NCBI GenBank assembly: GCA_015179025.1 | Contig: WHUX01000034.1 | Span: 1 to 64,000 of the forward strand | DNA length: 64,000 nucleotides | From: Terfezia claveryi | Taxonomy: Eukaryota > Ascomycota > Pezizomycetes > Pezizales > Pezizaceae | Direction of reading: 5' to 3' | In this document: positions 44,699-54,845 of the stretch, in pieces | Position numbering within the stretch: position 1 is the stretch's first letter | Layout: each line of letters starts with the position of its first letter | Notes under the pieces: model-generated | Databases searched by the model: none | What the model was told of the DNA's origin: nothing | Seen by the model: only the letters and a program-made list of their open reading frames with translations | Program-made: the position numbers and the translations under genes

Positions 44699-47600
44699 TC
44701 AGGCTGTGCCCGCATTCGCCTTATTTCTCCTCTTCTTCCTCACTCTATTGACCCCATCTCCGTCTCCATTCCCTCGAGATGCCCCTCCCTCCTTCTTCGA
44801 GGCAAACGCTGCCGCGGCCTTATTCTTCTTTTTCATTTTTTTCCTGCTATTCTGGTTTCCCTTCCCCGACGCAGAACCAGGTCCCAAAGGTGGCACATTT
44901 GGGCTCTCTTCGTCCACAACTTCCTCCTCATAATCCACACCAAAACTTCTGGCCCCCTTCTCCTTACCCTTACCCTGTGTCTTCTGCTTATTCAAACGTA
45001 ACCCTTTAACATCCACCACAAACCCCTCCCCACCTCCATCCCCTGTAAGCTTCGAATCCCATTCCCACCTCCACGGCTGCCCTTCCTCTCCAAAAGCCTC
45101 ATCATCCCTCGCCGCCTCCCCAAACGCCTCCTCATACACACGTCTCATAACGGCCCTCTGCTTCTCCAGTCCTTCATAGTTACCCCCCAATATCGCACCC
45201 AATACACTCCCCCCGCCAATCTCCATTCTCCCATCGAAGTCACTCCCATGGATCTGCTTCATCCTGCCTTCTAAGATTCTAAACCCGTCCGCAAACGTCC
45301 CGAAAATCTCACGAACTCCATACGAGGAGCGGGCAATGTTGTTCTCAGGATCATTAGGGTCGACAACATGCAAGGCCCAGTAGTCTTGATATTCCTTGCT
45401 TTTAGGGTCGGCGTTGAGGCGGGGCAGAGGGACGCTGGGTTTGCGAAAGTACGAGCGTGTGCCAACATCGATGCCGACTTTGTCGATTTTAAATTTATGA
45501 CCGTAGAGGTCAAAGAACTCCATAAGCCCAATACCGAGATTCTTTTCAATTGGTATATTTCCGGATGAAAACCCCGGGTGGAGCTGCAATAGAGAGATAA
45601 CCAAGCAGATGACTGTGAAACCCCCAAGACCTCCGACGTAGACCTCATTTTGTTTCCTTAGCTCAAGAAACTGCTTCACAATCATTGCCAATGCCGGCAT
45701 TGCAGGATACTCCTCCCTCCACTTTCTAAAGGTCCTGTTCGCATTAACTCCACTCAAATTCTCAAAACAAATATCGACTTGCAATCCCGTCATCGCATCC
45801 ACGAACTTTATAATCGGTACTTTCGCCTTACTAATGACCACAACTTGACCATCCTTTGGGATCTTAGCCCGCTGCAGCAAATTACTCACCCGGTAAAGGT
45901 TACTCTTGCTTGAGTACTTCGGAATTCCGGTGCGTGCAAAGTCGCGAGAGATGACCGCGAGGTCGAGGTCTGATGTTGGAAGGTAGATTTCGGCGGGGAA
46001 GGAGCCAAAGCATCGCACGTCGACGTCGTAGATGGCGTTTGTGATTGCTGTGCGGATTCGGTGGACGACATGTCGACGGACAGCATGCTCGTAGCGCCGA
46101 GGGCGGATATAGGTTATAAAATCGTGGATTTCTTTATGCAGTTGGTCGGAGGGGTGTAAAGTGCGTGAATGGTCATGAAGAAGCCAGGGAGTAGGGTTTT
46201 TCTGGCTGGTCCGGGAGAGCATGTACTCCGGAGCGAGCCCATAGGGGGTAAGATGTACAGTGAAGTTGGTATCATCAAGTTTTCTCTTCTTCCCGTGGGA
46301 GGAGGAAAGAGGTTTCTGAGGTGGCGGAGTTGGTGACGATGATATCAAAATGATATCTGCTGCAGATGTGGTGGGTGGAGGAGGCCAGGTGCCCAAGTTT
46401 GGTGTAATAGGCAAGGACCCAGCAGGTGGAGGAGGCTTCGGGGGGAGGTGGAATGCTATTCCACCCGGCACCGCAGCTTCTGGGGCCTTGCCCCCAATCG
46501 GCAAGGTAGACAATCCCGGTGGTGGGGGCAAGCTCGAAGGTATTATCGTCGTCCCAGTCGTACCCGGAGGCCCATGATCCACTCCCGGCGGTGGTGGTGG
46601 TGCCACATCCTTCCTATCATCAAGGTACTGGTGGAACAACTCCCTATGACTGAACCCACTATCTCGCCCAACACTCGGAAGAGGAGCATGAGTATCCACC
46701 CTCCTCCCATCATTCACTCTTCGAGCCTTCCTCCCATGATCCTCATCAACACCCCTATCCTCGGTACCCCTCTCTTTCTCTATCTCCTTCTCATCATCTG
46801 AGAATCCGAAGGAAATAAAATCATCATTATCAGCCACTGCATTCCTCTGCGCAGCCGCGACAGCTGGTTTAGCCTTCGCCTTTCGAATCATAGTGATGAC
46901 ATCCATCTTCGCCTTCTCTGCTTTGACCACCTCCTCTCCCTCCTTGATAGGCTCCACAATCGCTGGATATGTAGACTCAGCATCCACCTCTAACCCCTCA
47001 TAATCCAATTCCATCTGCACGGACTCAATTGCATCCTCGTCATTGCCATTTTCTCCACCCTCTGTTTCCCCCAATTCAGCATATTTCCCCGAACTCACCA
47101 TTCCCTCCAGCTGCTCAGGCGTCTTTTCACGCTTATACACCATCATCGGTCTACTATGAGCCGGAATCGGTACCCAGGGCCTCCTCATCCCACCATCCCC
47201 ACTACCTCGCCCTCCCCGGTGGTACCCTCCTCCACCTCTTCCTCGATCTCGTGAATCCCGTCTTCGATGTTGTCTATCCCTTCTATCTCGAACTCCATCA
47301 TACCCTCCTCCAGGGCGATACGAGTGCCCCCCAATGCCATCCCTACTAGGCAGCTTCCTCTCCGATTCAAATCGAAAATCTTGTCGATCATTCCCCTCAC
47401 CGAAACGGTGCATATCCGATGGTCCTCCTCTGTTGACCATATCCCTGTCTCTGCCCCTGTCTTCCCTATCTCTATCTCTATCTCTATCTCTATCTCTATC
47501 CCTGTCGCCACGACTCGTTTCAATAGGGCGTTCCATTGCAATTACTTCGCCCCACGTAACTCGAGGCTGCTGCGCCGGCTTGTACGTAAATATGCCTATG

Positions 47601-47902
47601 CGTGGCCCAGACCTTTTCCGTTTCGACTTTGAACCGGTCTTTTTCGTGCGTTTGGAGTGTTTGCCCCTAGCGAGAAGGTATGGGAATTGTAGATGTTGAG
47701 GCGAGAGGAGGAATTGGAGGTGTGCGTGGTTGAGCTGAAATTTCCGAACGGAAGTTGACGTACGTGAAAGTGCGAATGTGGAATACCACCCCACGCCAAA
47801 TCCAAACCCAAATCCGATAGAAACAGGACAGGTGGGTGCGCGTTTGAGGCCTTGATTATACAAAACACGGAATGGTCGAAGGGCTGCTGCCTCAACCACC
47901 AA
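44699..47902 (-). CDS. TRF4: TRF4/PAPD5-type non-canonical poly(A) polymerase
   Basis: It adds short poly(A) tails to aberrant nuclear RNAs as the catalytic subunit of TRAMP, marking them for the exosome (known for the family). The uninterrupted frame is 1067 codons from ATG 47902. A later in-frame ATG at 47536 (MERPIETSRG) may be the true start; the 122 residues before it are basic and look like a targeting peptide or 5' leader. An Arg-Asp dipeptide run (RDRDRDRDRD) and proline-rich linkers fill the first half. The polymerase core begins near residue 540 and has the nucleotidyltransferase signature CFGSFPAEIYLPTSDLDLAV (about 630-649) with the catalytic Asp pair. PIIKFVDAMTGLQVDICF supplies the third acid and FRKWREEYPAMPALAMIVKQ the central domain. 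GGLGGFTVICLVISLLQLHP and the PAP-associated segment follow. The C-terminus is Lys-rich. Intronless, no damage. Confidence 0.9.
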   Translation of the reverse strand: MVVEAAALRPFRVLYNQGLKRAPTCPVSIGFGFGFGVGWYSTFALSRTSTSVRKFQLNHAHLQFLLSPQHLQFPYLLARGKHSKRTKKTGSKSKRKRSGPRIGIFTYKPAQQPRVTWGEVIAMERPIETSRGDRDRDRDRDRDRDREDRGRDRDMVNRGGPSDMHRFGEGNDRQDFRFESERKLPSRDGIGGHSYRPGGGYDGVRDRRDRQHRRRDSRDRGRGGGGYHRGGRGSGDGGMRRPWVPIPAHSRPMMVYKREKTPEQLEGMVSSGKYAELGETEGGENGNDEDAIESVQMELDYEGLEVDAESTYPAIVEPIKEGEEVVKAEKAKMDVITMIRKAKAKPAVAAAQRNAVADNDDFISFGFSDDEKEIEKERGTEDRGVDEDHGRKARRVNDGRRVDTHAPLPSVGRDSGFSHRELFHQYLDDRKDVAPPPPPGVDHGPPGTTGTTIIPSSLPPPPGLSTLPIGGKAPEAAVPGGIAFHLPPKPPPPAGSLPITPNLGTWPPPPTTSAADIILISSSPTPPPQKPLSSSHGKKRKLDDTNFTVHLTPYGLAPEYMLSRTSQKNPTPWLLHDHSRTLHPSDQLHKEIHDFITYIRPRRYEHAVRRHVVHRIRTAITNAIYDVDVRCFGSFPAEIYLPTSDLDLAVISRDFARTGIPKYSSKSNLYRVSNLLQRAKIPKDGQVVVISKAKVPIIKFVDAMTGLQVDICFENLSGVNANRTFRKWREEYPAMPALAMIVKQFLELRKQNEVYVGGLGGFTVICLVISLLQLHPGFSSGNIPIEKNLGIGLMEFFDLYGHKFKIDKVGIDVGTRSYFRKPSVPLPRLNADPKSKEYQDYWALHVVDPNDPENNIARSSYGVREIFGTFADGFRILEGRMKQIHGSDFDGRMEIGGGSVLGAILGGNYEGLEKQRAVMRRVYEEAFGEAARDDEAFGEEGQPWRWEWDSKLTGDGGGEGFVVDVKGLRLNKQKTQGKGKEKGARSFGVDYEEEVVDEESPNVPPLGPGSASGKGNQNSRKKMKKKNKAAAAFASKKEGGASRGNGDGDGVNRVRKKRRNKANAGTA
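47464..47502. repeat. Hexanucleotide microsatellite inside TRF4
   Basis: About six copies of CTATCT on the plus strand, encoding the Arg-Asp run on the minus strand. Slippage here would change the protein by whole dipeptides without a frameshift. Confidence 0.7.
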
Positions 47903-49868
47903 AGCCGCCAGCGTTACCGTTGTTTGTCGGCGATGCCAACGTTAACGAATCGCTTCGACTCTACCTAGAATTCAACCTTTTCAGTGACCTCACAGTGTAG
48001 CTAACAGTGTAGCATGCTGGCTTTCTGGCCTGCCGTATCTGTCGTAGGTACTGCGTCACTCAGGGCCTGTTGGGTTGAATCGTCTTGCCAAAGTTCACGC
48101 ACCCCAGGAATTTTCAACCAGACTTCTCTACTGGAACGCGCGCTTATGGAATCACAGTGTGGGGCCTTGGCGACAATTGGCACAACACCCTCACATGCGA
48201 CAAGGATACAAAATCAAGATCGTTGCAATTTTACATTTTATGCAAACGATAAAATCTCTACCCCCAATATAATATGTACATAGGGGGTTTCGAGACACCT
48301 TCATAGTCTCATGGAACCAGTCTCTTGTTCTGCCACGTGTGTACATAGCCAGAAGACAGTGAGTAGCACACAACATTGCAACAATACCATGACTAGCAAA
48401 AACTCAAACCCATAGCCCCTTGTTATGCGCTCATTGATGATCGATCTATTTCCGTCATCCCAACTCTTCCACCTGGCACTCATTTGCACTGTGATAAAAT
48501 CTCGGCTATGTCAGATATGGATCATGTAAATATTACCACTCATCAGATTGCCAACAGGGTAGTTAAGTATCTTTGTGAGTAAAGTGGATAGATTTTGTAG
48601 GAAATACTCTGGGGCAGAAAACCTACATAGGAACGTGAGTAGGATATAAGAATAACTCATCAATGACACCTGAAACGATGTAATGTATCAATAATTGGGT
48701 ATATAAGGCGAAGTAAATCCTGTACATCGCATGAGCCTGCCGCTGAACAAAACAGTCTCGTAATCCTAGAGATCGTTCTTGTATTATTCGAAGCCCTATC
48801 TAGCCAAGGCTCCAATAAAATCCTAATTCAGTTCATGTCGCTGCATCTATGGTTTCTTCCATCGAGATGGTGCCATTGACCAGTAATTGTACGACACTCA
48901 TGCTTGGACCAGGCTAAAGGGTCCTCATCCACTTGGAATCATATATGGCCTTTCGGGGAACCATCCCACCACGATCATATCCCATTAACTTTTAGAGTTG
49001 AGTTCAGAATTCCTTAGATGTTATAGGGATGAACATACTACGCTAAGATGCTCCAAAACTTCAAATTGTTCCGAGGCTCTGTAAGTGGCGATTCTCACGG
49101 CGTCGAATGTATCCGTTCTGTGATGGCACTCTTCAAGAGTGGCCTCGATGTAAACTGTAAAGATGCCATCAATCTTTCAAGAATGAGACAGTAAATGCGA
49201 GGGTCTCGGGCATAAATGTGTTGAACCCAAGGGATAGAGACCTTAAGGTTAAGCATTTAGATAAACTTAGTCGTACAGGTTTACATAAATCACAATCTAT
49301 GATCAAGATTTTCCTGTGACCGCTGGGTTGGGGGGTCCCTCCCCTCATAGAGTAGCTGTAGGGGAGTGAGTCAGGGAGTATAGAATTTTCTACTCATTAA
49401 ATTCTTAGTCTGGTTGCACTTCTAGGTTGCACTACCCTCGTAGACTAATCCTTAACACTTTTGCCCACTTCGGGTAGAGACTTTGGGATACAGGTGTCCT
49501 GGGAGAAGCAACCTAGGTTTGCCAAGAAGTGCCCAGATATTTAGTGCCTTGTCAGTACGCAAAATCCAACCAAAATCTGTCACGTTTGTCAGACTCTGTC
49601 ACCCTTCTATATTTTATGTATTATTGGTGAGCTCAGAAATATTAGGTAGGCAAGCCCTATTTCCAGCTTTTGGATTCAAATCCAAATTGGAGCTGTGATT
49701 GTTGAAAAACGTGAGGTCATAGTTGTAGAGCAGGGACACAAAACCAGTGCTGACTACATGGGTATATTATTGCATGGCATGTATTATTTTATGGGTAACT
49801 AGTACGTGTGCTGAGCATATAATCTTTCAGTTTCAACCTCTTCTTTTCTAGTATTTTGCATCAGAACC
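47903..49868. other. Spacer between divergent TRF4 and CoA-transferase
   Basis: About 2 kb with promoters expected at both ends; no coding features were recognised on either strand. Confidence 0.5.
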
Positions 49869-51847
49869 ATGCTTTCCACGACTGCCCGTTCCCGGCCCTG
49901 GGCAGCGCTGTTCTGGAATTGCCATGGTCGAGGAATATCGACTAGCTCTTCTCCAAAACCCCCCTTTGATCCGGCTAAGCTCCCTCTTCATGGCATTAGA
50001 GTTGTTGATATGACCCGAGTGCTCGCCGGCGTATGTATCTTGTCCTTACCCCCTGCACCAAAATTATATCCTGCCATACGAACCAATCCTTGCCATAGCT
50101 GACAGCTGTGAGACCTAGTTGTAGCCTTATTGTACTCAAATCCTCGGAGATCTAGGGTATATTCCAACAAATTTTCTTCCGGAAGTAGGCTCCTCATGTA
50201 ATTCCCCCACGTGATATCTATAGAGCCGAAGTTATCAAGATCGAGCACCCCGTGCGAGGTGACGATACCCGAGCTTGGGGTCCACCGTATGCTCCACCAA
50301 AGAATCCAAAAGACGGTCTGGGAGAGAGTGCGTATTTCCTTTCGGTATGTCAGGGTGGAACATCCATACTATTGATTATTAATATCATGACCCTGTTAAC
50401 ATCCCAAACAGGTCAATCGGTAAACTTCCATTCCCGGCGGCTTGCATGGACCCAATCGCCGTAACCTTCCAGACCCCTTTCGCAGAACTGTCCAAACTAA
50501 CCTGGAACATTATGCCTGGAATTTTAGAAACAAAAAGTCCCTGGCGCTCAATTTTCAGGACCCTGCAGGCTCCAATATCATTCGTGATCTCGCAGTAAGA
50601 TCTGATATCCTAGTGGAAAACTATCTTCCAGGAACACTTGCCAAGTACGGTCTTGATTACGGCTCGTTGAAAAAAATCAACCCGCAGTTGATTTATGCGA
50701 GCATCACAGGATATGGACAAACTGGACCATACAGCAATCGGGCGGGGTACGACGTCATGGTTGAAGCGTATGTGCCAATGGGATTTCGGTTGAACCGACA
50801 AACCAACCAGTGAAGTGAAGGCTGACATCTACTACAATAGTGAGATGGGTTTAATGCATATCACCGGAGAAAGGAATGGTCCTCCAGTCAAAGTAGGAGT
50901 TGCGGTGACAGGTTTGTCATTACCCTGAACTTATCACGCCACTTGCATCCTTGCTGATGTATTAGATTTGACCACTGGCCTCTACACCGCGAACTCTATC
51001 CTTGCTGCTCTGCTGTCACGGGCCCGTACAAAGGTTGGACAACACATAGATGCCGCCCTTTCCGATTGCCAGGTTGCCACCCTCACGAACATAGGTTCAT
51101 CCGCCTTAATCTCAGGTCAACGAGACAGCGGGAGGCATGGAACTGCACACCGTAAACTCCTTTACCCAGAAATCCCCAGACTTGCACTCTGACATTGTAT
51201 TCAGCTTCAATCGTACCTTATGAGGCATTCCCGACTTCAGATGGTAGTATATTGCTCGGTGGTGGAAATGATAAGCTCTATGGCATCCTTTGCACTAGAT
51301 TAGGCCAGGAGCAATGGATTACTGATAACAGGTTCAGGACCAATGATAGTAGGGTAAAGCATCGGGGAATTCTGGTTCCCATGATCGCGGAGGAGACAAA
51401 GAAGAAGACAACGAAGGTAGAAATATTCCAATAAGAGCTTCCGGAAGCCTTCTAATGGTGGTGTTGCGTCAGGAATGGCTGGATATCTTCGATGGGAGCA
51501 GCATGCCATATGCTGCAGTGAATGACATTCAGGATACTTTTAATCACGAGCATGGTACTGTCCTCGCACTCCCTCCCTTTTTACTACCACCTGTTTTCCA
51601 TAAATATCCCTCACTAAGTGGTCGAATGTTCCTAGTCCTTGCTCGAAATATGGTCCATACCATTGACCATCCTACCTGCGGTCCAATCAAGCTCATCAAC
51701 ACGCCTGTCAAATTCTCCCAATCAGAACCAAGCATTCGCACACCACCCCCGACCCTCGGGCAACATACTATAGAGGTGCTCACAGAGATACTCAAGTTAT
51801 CGAAGGGAGAGGTGATACGTTTGATGGCCAATGACGTAATAGCTTGA
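49869..51847 (+). CDS. Family III CoA-transferase (SUGCT-like), 441 aa, ten exons
   Basis: It transfers CoA between acyl groups; the nearest known type is succinate-hydroxymethylglutarate (glutarate) CoA-transferase of mitochondria. Exons: 49869-50030, 50125-50156, 50224-50344, 50412-50419, 50528-50767, 50841-50911, 50966-51151, 51205-51416, 51473-51554, 51636-51847. Every junction is GT-AG and in phase, totalling 442 codons. Residues 1-40 are Arg/Ser-rich without acids, a probable mitochondrial presequence. Family landmarks are VVDMTRVLAGPYCTQILGDL, AEVIKIEHP, the strongly conserved SVNRNKKSLAL (formed only if the 8-nt exon 4 is used), ASITGYGQTGPYSNRAGYD, GLMHITGE and PYEAFPTSDGSILLGGGN. 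The nucleophilic Asp should be that of RAGYD or the next conserved acid; I did not settle which. Exons 2 (32 nt) and 4 (8 nt) are microexons. Intact gene. Confidence 0.9.
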
Positions 51848-52349
51848 TGAGGATCCTCGGATCGAGGAGGTCCCTGAATTGAATATAAGCACTTGATGTC
51901 TTTGCATATGCTATGTGTACTTGTACACCGTACTCAATATATTAGATTAATCATTCAAAATTGTCTAGACACATCTATCAAAGGTTTTCCTAATCCATTT
52001 CCACCTCTTAATCAGGAATGCAATCAGTCCGCAAGAGATTGTCCTGTTTGAGTTGTGTACAGCACATGGGCCGCAAGAATGATGAAATATCCATCACAAC
52101 ATTCGCAAATTCTCCTTACCTAAGCCATCTCGCTTCAAGACAATCGCTTGAAAATTCAGCTTCTTTCTGGTGCCAGTGGGACACAATAATAAATTGTCTT
52201 GTTCTGTGTGCGATGTCGCATAACCACGCTATGCTAAATTCACTGTTAGCGCTCCCGAGCCTGACATTTTTTTGAGCCTCTGATAAACACAACAAAACGC
52301 CGGCAGATCCTTCTTTTTGTCCATCCGTCCAAAGGGCAATTCAACAAAA
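51848..52349. other. Spacer between tandem genes
   Basis: No gene. Presumably the 3' untranslated region of the CoA-transferase gene and the promoter of the next gene in the same direction. Confidence 0.5.
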
Positions 52350-54845
52350 ATGCCGCGGAAGGCAGAAAGCACCCGCAACAGCGACCACTACGGCTACAAC
52401 CCAACCCCCCCGGGCCCCATCGCGAGTAGTTCAACAAAAGCCGCAGCAAACAAGCCCAACAAATCGAAAACCTCCAAACCAACCTCCACCAAAACCGTTC
52501 CCGACGGCACCGTCCGCATACATATCACTCCCCTCACCCCGACTCTCTTCCCCTCACTGCTCCCTCGGTCCCTCTTCGACAATACAGCAAACTACCCCCC
52601 ACAAGTCAGCTACCACACCCTCGAAGCTCTCCCTGATAAATCCTACGGTTACGTTGACCTCTCTCCGCAACTGGCACAGAAACTCATCTCTCGTCTCAAC
52701 GGCTCCGTCTTCCGTGGCGTTAAAGTCTCTGTACAAATCGCTAGACCACGGACTTGGATACCACCGCCTGAAACCAGCGCAGAGCCCAACAATACTCACC
52801 AAAGCACTACTGCCGAGCACGAAATCGACCAAGGAGAAGGCCGTATACCCGAGAAAAAAAAGTTTAAGAAAGAAGACGGTGTCCATCCCGGCATTGAGCT
52901 CCCCGACGGCCGGTGGGTCAAACGAGCGTGGACTAAAGTCCCCATCACTGGCACAATGGGAAAACCCAAGGACAAAAAGGATAAGAATGGAGCAAGGAAA
53001 GAAACCAGGAAGAAGGGCTCATTACTGTTTCAAACTACCCTGCCACCCACGATTCAAACCCCCGTGGTCACTGACCCCAAAGCCTTGAGGAAACTCGAGA
53101 AGAAGCGAAAAAGGGCAATAGCTGCTGCGGAGGCTGCTGCTATTGCAAAATCCTCATCCTCAGACAATGGGGGATCAGAAAGCGAAGAAGGAAGGAAGAT
53201 AAGACGGAAGAAGGTCAAGAAGGCTCGCAAGATGAAGCTACCCCAAGATAAAACCGTTATTAAAGAATTCACCAGCAATACGAAATTCCCTGGCTTTCTC
53301 AAAGCGTCACAACTCGACCCAAGTAAGAAGCAAGGCAAAGTTACACAATTTTTGGAGGGTGTGGGCTGGGTTGATGGGGAGGGCCAATTGGTCGATAATT
53401 CTACCGTGAAAAAAGCGGTGGAGAAGCAGAGAAATGAGTTAGGATCTGGATCGGGGGGAGTGGAAGTTCAGTTGCAGAACGCGATGGACGGGAGCGGACA
53501 GGAGACGAAGGAAGATGTCAAGGGGAGAAGCAGTAATGACGATGACGAGGAGATGGAAGATGCATATGTGGATTCAGAGTTATCATTGTTGGATTCGGAA
53601 AAGTCAGTTTCATCCGAGGCGTCCCAGAAAGCACAGTCCAAGGGGCAGTCCCGACCCAAGGGGGAAGTTATGGGAAAGTCACCAGAGCCTGTCGGTAACC
53701 ATAAGACCATGAGCAGCAGCTCCGCAAAACCAGATTCAGAGCCCCGATCTAAAGTCGGCATTAAACAAAGAGGTATTGACGAAGCTGCGGAGAACAGACA
53801 TGAGCATATCAAATCAACAGTCTTTGAGAATTTGACTCATAGCATAGCGAGGGAAAGCCACGAGCCAGTAGGGGAGTTTAGTGCTTCCGCAACATCAAGC
53901 TCATCGGAAGCAGAAAGTAACTCCTCTGGGGGATTGAGGAGCGGAGATGAGGTCTCAAATAGCGATGAGAGCTCTAATGGTAGTGCGGATGGGGATGAAA
54001 GTGAAAGTGAAAGTGAAGTGGTGGAAGAGGACAAACGGCACGAGGAGGTTAGGCCGACTAAGATTCAAGTGACACCGAGAGCACCGCCATTGAAACTCTC
54101 CATACCTACTGAATCAATATCTGAAGCAAACAAACCACACCCTCTCGAAGCTCTTTTTAAACCTACCACTAATTTTTCAACCACCGTGGATGCTGTGACC
54201 TCGGGTGGAGGTCTGTTTAATTTCAGTTTTTCCGATGATGAAGATGATGAAGATGTCCCAGCAAAAACGTTTGAAGCCTCTAACAACAGGCCCTACCGCT
54301 CGGCTGCCCCCACCCCTGACACCGCTGTGTTTAGCAAGACAACTAAATGGCCTGACATAGCAAAGATATCAGCATTCGAGCCAACGTCGCCTATTGCTCC
54401 ACGAGAGCTCTCCTTCCAGCATTCTCCCGCTACGATTCCTGGTGCGCTTGATGCCCCACTCCTGTTCCAAGGTAACGTGGAGAGTGCCTATCTCCGTGGT
54501 CTCAGCATCTGGTCTGGAGGGCACCTGCCGGAAGCGAAAAGCGTAACAGAGTTACCCCCAGACGAAGAGGAAGAGGAGGCTGGCCCAAAAACTCTAAGAA
54601 AAAAGAAAAGGAAGGGTAATGTGAATGAGGTTGTCATTGGGAAACACAAGGAGAGGAAGATCGGTCAGGGGAGTGCTGTCGCTGATAGAGCAGAGACGAG
54701 GAAAGAAATCTGGAAAGAGAGATTCTTCAGGTACAGAGGTGAATGGAATAAAGAGTGGAAGAACAAAAAGAGAGAGGCGGGTAAAATCGCCAGACGGAAA
54801 AAGCGAGAACGGGGCATTGGTGTGGGAGAGAGTATGGTGAAGTGA
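52350..54845 (+). CDS. Large basic/acidic nuclear-type protein with RRM-like N-terminus (831 aa)
   Basis: The intronless frame starts from ATG 52350 (MPRKAESTRN). Residues about 55-140 fit an RNA-recognition-motif-like fold: a strand VRIHITPLTP, a helix region, an RNP1-like KSYGYVDLS, a helix LAQKLISRLNG and a final strand VKVSVQIARPR. Lys-rich tracts (KKRKRAIAAAEAAAIAKSS, KIRRKKVKKARKMK) follow, then long Ser/Glu/Asp-rich disordered regions. A small conserved-looking core reads GGLFNFSFSDDEDDED. The C-terminus is very basic (FFRYRGEWNKEWKNKKREAG). This layout is typical of nucleolar ribosome-assembly factors such as the Nop8/NOL8 type, but I cannot confirm the family. It lies 0.5 kb downstream of the CoA-transferase in the same direction. 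No damage. Confidence 0.7.
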   Translation: MPRKAESTRNSDHYGYNPTPPGPIASSSTKAAANKPNKSKTSKPTSTKTVPDGTVRIHITPLTPTLFPSLLPRSLFDNTANYPPQVSYHTLEALPDKSYGYVDLSPQLAQKLISRLNGSVFRGVKVSVQIARPRTWIPPPETSAEPNNTHQSTTAEHEIDQGEGRIPEKKKFKKEDGVHPGIELPDGRWVKRAWTKVPITGTMGKPKDKKDKNGARKETRKKGSLLFQTTLPPTIQTPVVTDPKALRKLEKKRKRAIAAAEAAAIAKSSSSDNGGSESEEGRKIRRKKVKKARKMKLPQDKTVIKEFTSNTKFPGFLKASQLDPSKKQGKVTQFLEGVGWVDGEGQLVDNSTVKKAVEKQRNELGSGSGGVEVQLQNAMDGSGQETKEDVKGRSSNDDDEEMEDAYVDSELSLLDSEKSVSSEASQKAQSKGQSRPKGEVMGKSPEPVGNHKTMSSSSAKPDSEPRSKVGIKQRGIDEAAENRHEHIKSTVFENLTHSIARESHEPVGEFSASATSSSSEAESNSSGGLRSGDEVSNSDESSNGSADGDESESESEVVEEDKRHEEVRPTKIQVTPRAPPLKLSIPTESISEANKPHPLEALFKPTTNFSTTVDAVTSGGGLFNFSFSDDEDDEDVPAKTFEASNNRPYRSAAPTPDTAVFSKTTKWPDIAKISAFEPTSPIAPRELSFQHSPATIPGALDAPLLFQGNVESAYLRGLSIWSGGHLPEAKSVTELPPDEEEEEAGPKTLRKKKRKGNVNEVVIGKHKERKIGQGSAVADRAETRKEIWKERFFRYRGEWNKEWKNKKREAGKIARRKKRERGIGVGESMVK

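Noticed and set aside
49655..49700. GGATTCAAATCC resembling a tRNA T-arm
   Set aside because: No matching A-box, acceptor stem or anticodon arm can be folded upstream.
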